Shown one piece after another: positions 56,721-64,000 of a DNA stretch of 64,000 bases (position 1 is its first letter; every line of letters begins with the position of its first letter). Made by a program: the position numbers and the translations under genes. The stretch is taken from assembly GCA_963575645.1 (NCBI GenBank), contig OY754464.1, positions 1,116,001-1,180,000 on the forward strand, given 5' to 3'. Below the pieces are notes generated by a model. That model saw only the letters and a list, made by a program, of their open reading frames with translations, did not search any database and was not told the origin of the DNA. This DNA is from Xanthostigma xanthostigma. Lineage: Eukaryota > Arthropoda > Insecta > Raphidioptera > Raphidiidae.

Positions 56721-57477
56721 TTTATTCGACAATTAATCCTTATTAAAATGCACGTATAACATAATGACACTAAGGTTTTGGCTGAACCAGAATAAAAAAA
56801 AAACACGAGTGCGCAAATGTCGCTTGCAAAAAGATGCTTTCCTAGCGTATAAACATACAGTATTAGCTACCAACTTTATATTGTATATTCGATGTCTCAA
56901 ATTTATAAAATAAGACAAAATTGGTGACCAGATCATTTTTGACGAATTTTGATTGTATAACCATCCAACTGATAGTTATATGAAATCTTATTAAACTGCC
57001 TAATTAAGTTTTGTGATGCTTAGAACGTTATTTATGAATAATATTAAATTACATTTTAACTGTTTTATTGTTTTTAACAAATAAGGCACCTACATGTGGT
57101 TTATCACTATTATTATTTATAACTGACAGAACAGGACATCATACGCGACAAGGTGGTGTAACAAGTTCGGAAACGTAAAGCCCAAGAGCTCAACCAGGAC
57201 TAGAGACAAATTCAAGAAGTGGGGCAGATCCCCAACCCCTTCCCCTGCCTACGGTCTTGCCGTCACCTGCATGCGCAGTAGTTAAAACGAAACCTGTATC
57301 GGTTTTCGAACACGTTTTAGCTATCTGCGCATGGCGGTGACGGTTTCGAAACTTGGCTGCTTAAAACAAACCTACTGAGAACAAAATATTAATGAGTGCT
57401 ACGAGAAGAACATACACTAAATGAGTAGCTCGGTGTTGATCCTCGCTGCAGTGTTTTCCCTAAACATTATAATTTTA

Positions 57478-57560
57478 CTAGCCGCTATCCGCGGCTCAGC
57501 GACGGCGACAACAGTAGGTACCTACTGGAGCCTTTGACTACACAGTATTGCAGTATACCA
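57478..57560 (-). mobile_element. Helitron end fragment
   Basis: ACTAGCCGCTATCCGCGGCTC looks like the complement of a Helitron 3' end (CTAG plus GC hairpin). The remainder is unclear. Confidence 0.45.
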
Positions 57561-57840
57561 CTTTAAAACACTTTATATTATTTTTTTGGTGTCAGAAACC
57601 TCCCTGAGGACATGAATTTTAGAAAATCCTTTCTTTCATGCCTCTATAGACCCACCAGTTTAGGCTTTGCGTTATCTCAGTCAGTCTTATGAGTTTTATT
57701 AACAAAATTTATATTTTGTTCAGTAATAATTCTGTCAATTATAAAGTTGTTGACCACACGTGCCATCATTTATAATTATTTTTTTTAAGTTAATAAATTA
57801 TCAAAAGGTACTCGTTGGTATTTTACCTAACAAAAAGTTT

Positions 57841-57846
57841 TTTATT
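57841..57846 (-). terminator. Poly(A) signal of the RING-H2 gene
   Basis: TTTATT on the plus strand (AATAAA on the minus strand), about 55 bases past the stop codon. Confidence 0.45.
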
Positions 57847-57901
57847 CCATTTTTTTTTTGTATTTCCAAAGCCCAGTAGAAATATATTTTTCATACCAAT
57901 A

Positions 57902-58088
57902 TTACATTGACACACTGCTTCGACAAAGTGGGCACAGATGTTCGGGTTTTTGCCTAAACCATTTAGTGATGCATTCTTTGTGAAACAAATGACTGCAGCT
58001 TAGCCTCCTGGTCTTTAACGGTTCGTCCATAGGATCATAACAGATTGAGCAATCTTCTCTTGAATTCCGTCTTCTTCTCGTCGGCGTC
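57902..58088 (-). CDS. Membrane-anchored RING-H2 protein, exon 2 (RING domain, stop)
   Basis: Acceptor ttttgcag read on the minus strand, then TPTRRRRNSREDCSICYD through to CPLCRSSVSM and stop. Zinc ligands in the spliced protein are C78, C81, C96, H98, H101, C104, C117 and C120, spaced C-x2-C-x14-C-x-H-x2-H-x2-C-x12-C-x2-C. This is a canonical RING-H2 finger. W108 four residues after the sixth ligand and P118 between the last two cysteines are the residues that usually contact the E2 enzyme, so E3 activity is plausible. The basic stretch RRRR before the domain could be a membrane-proximal charge. The 1.25-kb intron contains a hAT MITE. Confidence 0.85.
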
Positions 58089-58688
58089 CTGCAAAAGATC
58101 ACCATACGGTCAATAATGGCCGAAACGTTTCCTATCGACTCGACAAGTCAGTCTGCGGAGACAGTCATTTGCTGTAACTAAAGCTATGTTCCAAAATCCA
58201 AACTCTCTGAGAACGGGAACAGAATCGTCAGTCACGCGCAGTAGCTAAAACGAAACTGTTTGAATCCATTTTGGAACATGTTTTAGCTACTGCGTTGGAA
58301 CAGAGTTTAAAACTTCATTCCGTCGCGTCGCGTCATAAAACTGTCGCATGTATGGACCGACAATTTATCATATATATACTCTTACGTGTCGAGTCATCTA
58401 TCCGTTTGGTGTTCAAGAGGAAATGCACTGTCGGTTATATGTAGACTAAGCTTTCCTCATAAGATACAAAATGTAAATTAGGCATTATTTTTCACTGAAT
58501 GATTTTTATCATCACGCTTATGAAAATAGGTGTAGTTTGTATTTATTAGTTCTTTCCGGATATAGTTCCAAACACCCGTCATCTTCGATCGGGATGAAAC
58601 TTTGGACAGTAAGTTGTTGATCTCAAGGGTTTTCTGGCGGGGGTTCAGGGGCTTTACATCCAAACCTTATGCGAGGGAGTGTTAGAAA

Positions 58689-59163
58689 TAGTGATGTGCC
58701 GGATATCCGTATCCATATCCGCGGATATCCGAGGGAGAAGAAAGATCCATATCCGTATCCTTTAGTTTTTGGCGGATCTTTTACTTTATTAATTTTCAAT
58801 TCATAGATGAAATTTTATATATATAGGTGATATTTGGCACCTTTATATTGCAAACATTTATCGTAGTGAGTACCATACTAATAGTACATAGCTCAAAGGT
58901 ACTAAATCAACTATTTTTATAATGAGATATTGCACATCGATCTTTGGAAAGAGACAATCTGTTATGAGAGTTAAATCTTAAAGAGGTCAATAACTTTTTC
59001 CCATAACATATAGTCTCTTTCCAAAGGTCGATGTGCAATATTTACCGCCGCGTACTCTAAGAAAGTTAAAATCCGTATCCGTATCCGTGGATCTTGAAAC
59101 CAAAAATCTGTATTCAGATCCGTATTCGCGGATATACATTTTTAACGATCTGGCACATCACTA
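58689..59163. mobile_element. hAT-type MITE, copy 3, perfect 8-bp target duplication
   Basis: Termini tagtgatgtgccgg / ctggcacatcacta, flanked by GTTAGAAA (58,681-58,688; 59,164-59,171). A shorter relative of copies 1 and 2. Lies in the RING-H2 gene's intron. Confidence 0.92.
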
Positions 59164-59336
59164 GTTAGAAACTATTGTAGTGTGTATTAGTGAAAAATGA
59201 CGAGAAATGAAATCGGCAAACATGCAGTTTAATGGTCCCTACTTCAGATTTGACCGTATGAATGACGACGGCGCTGCTGATAGCACTTGACGTATATTAT
59301 CTGCCGACTGCCCCCCATTATATTTGTATTATTTAC

Positions 59337-59530
59337 CTTCTGTCATTTCTATTTGCTACTGTCCTAGTTGGCAGTGTATCATATCTTTCTCCATAATTGT
59401 AATTTGGTTCAGGTGGACTATATCTAAATTGGTGTTGTTGTTGTTGCTGCTCTCCTGCAAAAAAGGCGTAAATAGCTGCCCCAACAGTTACTCCGACAAT
59501 TATAGCATATACTAATCCTTGGTATGCCAT
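59337..59530 (-). CDS. Membrane-anchored RING-H2 protein, exon 1 (TM segment)
   Basis: ATG at 59,530 reading left; 64 codons plus AG, then donor AG|GTAAAT. The N-terminus QGLVYAIIVGVTVGAAIYAFF (residues 4-24) is a clear single TM or signal-anchor. It is followed by a five-glutamine run, a Pro/Tyr/Asn-rich linker and TRTVANRNDR. The two last bases AG join G of the next exon to give Arg, so the frame continues into the RING exon. Spliced product: 126 residues. Known of such proteins: small TM-RING proteins are usually E3 ubiquitin ligases on internal membranes. I cannot name an orthologue. An additional small exon between the two is possible but not needed. Confidence 0.75.
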
Positions 59531-59539
59531 TTTATTTAA

Positions 59540-60860
59540 CGTTTTATTCGATTATTAAAATTCTTTAAATTAGGACAGCTGCACAATTTTTTTTTATCAC
59601 ATACAATTTTGACGTTTTTGATTTTTTTTTCAAAAAAATAAATTTTATACACCAGCTGTTTTTATCACACTTTCACCACAATTTTTACAAACGAATTACA
59701 AATAACCACAGTTCGTAGCACTCTTTAGTCTTTGTTATGAACTGTAGAGAACAGATGAACTTGTTCTCTGCTTATGAAACAAATGTTAACAAATTTTATC
59801 TCATTTCTTCAAAAAGTTGAATAAAGATAAAACATTTCTAAATGATAGCTTTGACCTTAAATTCACAGCTCCAACAAGTAATAAAATGTCACTAGTTCAG
59901 TGCTGCAAGTCAAATCTAATTTATATAAACAACCGTAATCTCTAAAATAAAAAAGAAATGCGAGTTTAAAATTAAAAAAATATGAATGAGATAAATGAAA
60001 GAGTCTGTATAATAACACAACAGTTGTTAAATTATAAATATAAAAAAGGATGAAGTCGCCTAGAGACATATTTTTGACTAGAATTGTTGTTGGTACTCCT
60101 GCAGTTTGACAGCTGTCAAAGTTAAGAAGTGTGTACAAAATGTTCATTTTTGACAAATATTTAATAATTTACTCTCAAAGTATATCGTGAATAAACGATT
60201 ATTGCATTAAATACAGAAAACAGTAATTGTTTTTGATTATTCAAATAATAACACCGTGAGTGTGTAAAAATTAAACGTATTGAGGTTAAGATATACAAAA
60301 TATACCTACTATTTGATTGTTCAAGTGTTTTGCGTAATTTGTTTTGTACTTATTATTACCTATTTCATTTCTGTTTTTGATTTGTCAATAGGGCACTTTT
60401 TTATAGATCAAACTAAGAATGTGGAAAGTGTATTAATTACCTACCGGCTACCGGTACACACTGAAAACTTGTCGAGCGTCTATAATTGTCTGTCTATTAC
60501 ATTGAAAACAGTGAGAAATCATAAGTATCTAATTCAAAAACGAGAAAGATTCTTTTTTATATAAAATATCAGTGACCAGTGGCAATGTAAAGAAGCGAAT
60601 AAAAAATATTAGGTTTTTGCGTTACGTCAAAATCCAACTAAAAAATATGTACTTAAATATTCGTAGATATATAAATAATTAAAAAAAAACTACCAGAAAT
60701 AATGAGTGGTAAAATTAATTAGATAAATTTGCGACCATGATAACATAACATGTCATTTTTTTACCAAATATTTTGTAAATTTTATTGGAATAGTTGTAAG
60801 AAATTAAACCGCTATTACAAAAATACATTCTTACCAGAAATGTGTCTCTAATAAGTTAGT
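59540..60860. other. Upstream of RING-H2 gene; no gene supported
   Basis: AT-rich; should contain the promoter of the RING-H2 gene near 59,540-59,800. Two open frames (minus 59,863-60,156; plus 60,280-60,564) are hydrophobic but AT-driven, with no recognisable family. Confidence 0.35.
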
Positions 60861-60871
60861 ATTTCTTTCAG

Positions 60872-60940
60872 GTGTCAAGGAACTACGTTCCACCAACTTT
60901 CAAGGATTATCCGGGTCAAGATATTTTCGTTTCATTATAA
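60872..60940 (+). CDS. Candidate 3'-terminal coding exon
   Basis: A pyrimidine-rich acceptor (atttctttcag) is followed by 22 codons in phase 0, VSRNYVPPTFKDYPGQDIFV and SL, then TAA, with AATAAA nine bases later at 60,949-60,954. The peptide is compositionally ordinary for a protein C-terminus (YVPPTFKDYPG), unlike most short frames here. No upstream exon with a matching phase and donor was found, and the other two frames are also open for 20-odd codons, so this remains a weak call. Confidence 0.3.
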   Translation: MSRNYVPPTFKDYPGQDIFVSL

Positions 60941-61776
60941 ATATTACTAATAAATTAAAAATATTATTGATACTTTCACTGTTTTTTTGTAACCAACGTT
61001 AAAAGAGCACCCTGCACTGTATAAACAAACAACAATTTAGGCACTTCTAATCGTAACAATTGTCGACGATTTTGTTGTGATTTCTTATCTTGTCGAAATC
61101 GCGTCACTTTAATCTCTATCTCGAAAACAACAGTACAACGGCAATTGGAAAAAATAATTACAAATTACCTGACAGATGTGAAACATAAAAAGCAATTCTA
61201 ATAACTAAATGTCGCCCTGTAATTAAATTTTGCCCTGTCGTCTAGTTGTCGCCTTTAACAAAAGCCAAATTATAATCCAACGCATACACCCGTCAATTGA
61301 TATCGCGTGGTTGATAAAAATATTAAAGATCCGCCAGCTGACATCATTCATGGAACGAGGTAAACTGCGTATCTACGAACTTTGCGCTCAGTTATAATCA
61401 GGATTCTGGGTGAGACGGCTATCGAAATAGTAAAAATTTCACTGCGCATGCTTGTGGCGTTCACAGATGTTTTTGGAAGTACAGAAATAAATCTAATGAA
61501 ATAAAAAAAACAATCTATAACATAATATTACTGACATCGAAATAAGCAGTACTGTTACTTTAGTTGCCTAAATTGTGAAAAACGTCGATAAATGATTTCA
61601 TTCTAATATTTTTACATTTTTCGTTGCTTTTGGAATATAGTTTGTTAACTAATAAGAAATAAAGGATACAATTTACAAACTATAGACGCTCGACAACGAA
61701 TTAGAAAGTTAAGAAAAATAAAATATGAAGCAAACATGTATCCTTACGAACCCTTGCCGCAAAAAAGATGTTAAGA

Positions 61777-61999
61777 CAAGGGCGTAATCAATATTTTTTA
61801 AGTTTTATTAATACGAATGACCTTTTTTTTAGCAACCTAACTTGAAAAATTTTGCCACGGCCGCATTTGGAGAGCAAAAAAAAAAAACAAGGTCCTTTCA
61901 ATTCCGAAACAAAAAGGTCTTTGTGGCTAGGTGCCTGCGTTGAATCCTGGAGGGGCGGGGGTTATTATCTCCTGTAGCCCCCCTTTATCTACGCCCTTG
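61777..61999. mobile_element. hAT-like MITE with caagggcgta termini and perfect 8-bp duplication
   Basis: Termini caagggcgta / tacgcccttg flanked by TGTTAAGA on both sides (61,769-61,776; 62,000-62,007). 223 bases, non-coding. Confidence 0.88.
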
Positions 62000-62435
62000 T
62001 GTTAAGATCGAAACATTTGTAGTTACAAAACTGATAAACCGATTTGAATGCGTTTCTTTGTTTTTGTTTGAAAAAATATGATTTCGATATGACAGATTGT
62101 AGATAATAGACTGTCAACAGGATTTATAGAATTTAGTTTAAAAACAAGGCAAAATAAATAAAAAAAAGTCCGAAAATTAGTAGGTAAATCCATTATACCG
62201 GAACGTATTTTTGTTAGAATTCAGCGCCGTACTTATTTTTTTTTAATATTACCAGTAATTTTCAAAATACGCTCTCTCTCACGCGTCAACCTACCTGTAA
62301 AGTTTTAAATACGCTTTAAATATATTTATGTGAGCTTTAAATCTCTACTCTGAAGAAAACATAACGTGCAAATTTCAAACAATCGGGTAACATTTCACGA
62401 AATGAAGACGAAACAAACATTTAAAAAATTTAGAG

Positions 62436-62740
62436 CAGTGGTGTTAAAGATAAGGCCCGCGAGCCTCATTCGGCTCTAAAGCCACCTCAATACGGCCCGC
62501 GGCCAGAATCTATCCAGTGAGAATTTTAGACACCTGACGTCAATGAGCTTATCAAAAGCAAGACCTCAGGTGTCTGGATCCTCAAGCTCCAGATAATTTA
62601 CCCTTTTTATTACCTTTGTATGAAAATTGATTTAAACTAAGTAAATAGTATGTGTTTTAGTTTTTAATTTAGAGTCTGGCCCGCTAAGCCACAATAAATC
62701 TTATAAATGGCCCTTTTGAAAAATCAGTCTGATACCCCTG
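62436..62740. mobile_element. hAT-like element with cag(t/g)ggt termini
   Basis: Left cagtggtgttaaagataagg, right tgatacccctg, with ggcccgc boxes near both ends; flanks atttagag and ttctagag (6 of 8). The terminal pattern is that of the hAT superfamily. Confidence 0.65.
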
Positions 62741-62750
62741 TTCTAGAGTA

Positions 62751-63078
62751 TCTAAAAGCTGAAGAGTTTGTTTGTTTGGTTGAACGCGCTAATCTCAGGA
62801 ACTACTGATTCGAATTGACATTTTTTTTTTGCTGGATAGTCCATTTATCGAGGAAGGCTATAGGCTATATAATATCACGCTACGACCAATAGGAGCGGAG
62901 CATCAATGAAAAATGTAATTCAAAATTTGTCCGTCCGACAAAAACTTTTGAACGGTAACTCCGATCATCATGAAATTTGGACACAACATTCATCTCGGTA
63001 ACTAAGTTTAACGTGCGTACTCATGCCCCTCCCCCATTCGTTCTTTTACACCCGGGTGAAACCGGGCGGGACCGCTAG
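62751..63078 (+). mobile_element. Non-autonomous Helitron, complete
   Basis: Starts TC after A at 62,751 (tctaaaagctgaagagttt), ends CTAG before T at 63,075-63,078 with the cacccgggtgaaaccgggcg hairpin. Its 5' end begins two bases after the flanking duplication of the hAT-like element. Confidence 0.82.
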
Positions 63079-63419
63079 TCTAAAATATATTCATACTTTG
63101 TGGCTATAACACAATTGTCAAATTATTTAATAATAATTAGAATGCTCCTAATCAATTTGCATTATGACGTGATAAAATATAAATACCTATAAGAAAAGAT
63201 AAGATTATTTATATCTTGTCGCATATTTTTTTTTTACATACATACCTGTATATTATACCAGGTAATCGATGATAATGGTATTTCCATTGATATCAGTATA
63301 TCGGTACAGTGCGCTCAAAAATGTGCAGTAGTAGATTTTTCGTAAAGACGTCGCGATATAACAAGAGGGCGTTCACAAATTACGTGGGGCGACTAGGGGG
63401 GAGGGGGTCGAGCTGAACT

Positions 63420-63832
63420 TCACCCAATCCATATATGTATTAATTAACTATATGAATCATTGCCTACCTACTCAATGTGCGGTGAATAAACGCAACAAAG
63501 CATATCGAAAATATATCTGCGTCTCTTTCTTCGATGTAATTCCCTGATTTCTCCGATGATAGGATTGGTTGATGTACTTGCATTCAATCTGAATAAAGTA
63601 TCTTTGTTTAAAAAAACTTTGTCTTTTTCTATGACGTTAGCATGGGCGTACCCAGCTTTTGGCACAGGAGGGTGAAAATTAGAAAGTTCTTAAGCCGGGT
63701 CCCCCGTGCATGTTTGGCCCTCCTGGATACGCCAGTGCTTACGCTGTAAAAAAAGACAGAAGTATATGTTTGCACCCTAATAGTTCGATTGCGATTTTAT
63801 TTCGATGCTCGGTATAGAATAAAAGTATATGA
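63420..63832 (-). repeat. Dispersed repeat, second full copy
   Basis: Reverse complement of 53,985-54,370. The minus-strand frame 63,468-63,665 is open here by chance and broken in the other copy. Confidence 0.7.
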
Positions 63833-64000
63833 CCCAATCTCACGTGGGGGAGAGGGGGGTCTCGGCAAACAGTATAAAATTGCAAGAAAACTAGGTTAAA
63901 TTAAGTAAAAAATGTTTCTCCACTAAAATATGGCTAAATCATATGCAATAATATTTATCGCGGTTAATAATATGTTTCTATGATTCTAGACTATAATATC

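Noticed and set aside
58478..58663. 61-codon minus-strand frame (MDVKPLNPRQKTLEINNLLS...) in the RING-H2 intron
   Set aside because: Adding it as an exon is not needed: the two flanking exons already match in phase. No good acceptor/donor pair in phase was seen, although it looks somewhat protein-like.
59863..60156. 97-codon minus-strand frame beginning MSKMNILYTLL
   Set aside because: AT-driven composition, no recognised domain, no splice signals. Not supported as a gene.
60280..60564. 94-codon hydrophobic frame possibly preceding the candidate exon at 60,872
   Set aside because: It lacks an ATG at a good position and a donor in the right phase, and its composition is explained by AT-rich DNA. 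No family recognised.
63468..63665. 65-codon minus-strand frame with an Arg-rich stretch
   Set aside because: The other copy of the same repeat (53,985-54,370) breaks the frame, so there is no selection for a protein.
1..64000. Integrated virus or polydnavirus segment
   Set aside because: I looked for reverse transcriptase, integrase, capsid or other viral-type reading frames and saw none. The repeats are explained as non-autonomous transposons.

Overview
The window looks like AT-rich, intron-rich nuclear DNA of an insect, most likely a butterfly or moth. Three points suggest this. Coding exons are separated by GT-AG introns of 0.4 to 5 kb. The proteins have insect/animal architecture: an SLC16 transporter, a DRAM2-like protein, a membrane RING-H2 protein and a THAP-domain exon. 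The intergenic and intronic DNA is packed with short non-autonomous transposons, including many Helitrons with the CTAG-type 3' ends common in Lepidoptera. Species cannot be named from the sequence alone. No bacterial operon, rRNA, CRISPR array or viral gene is visible.

Layout. 1-23,300: no confident host gene. It holds Helitron pieces including a decayed helicase, fold-back elements, a hAT MITE with perfect 8-bp target duplications, a 156-bp tandem repeat, a back-to-back Helitron pair, hairpin elements and tRNA-derived sequences. 23,357-29,066 (+): the last four coding exons of an SLC16-type monocarboxylate transporter; the 5' exons are not visible and probably lie beyond the left edge. 29,400-39,000: repeats, a large loop-less palindrome, and a possibly frameshifted coding fragment at 35,693-36,067. 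39,094-50,173 (+): a complete six-exon gene for a 271-residue DRAM2-like six-TM lysosomal/autophagy protein; its introns are crowded with repeats, including a 120-bp array full of TGACGTCA sites and four copies of one MITE family. 50,300-57,800: repeats plus an orphan THAP-domain first exon on the minus strand (56,720-56,605). 57,902-59,530 (-): a two-exon gene for a 126-residue membrane-anchored RING-H2 protein. 59,540-64,000: repeats and a weak candidate terminal exon at 60,872.

The host genes look independent, with no sign of a functional cluster. Splice phases agree at every junction of the three main genes. I joined these exons by eye from open frame, splice sites and family resemblance, so RNA evidence would be the direct test. 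Most of the window's novelty lies in its repeat architecture: nested insertions, hairpin elements flanked by 12-bp duplications, MITEs ending within 50 bp of splice sites, and tandem arrays grown inside transposons.
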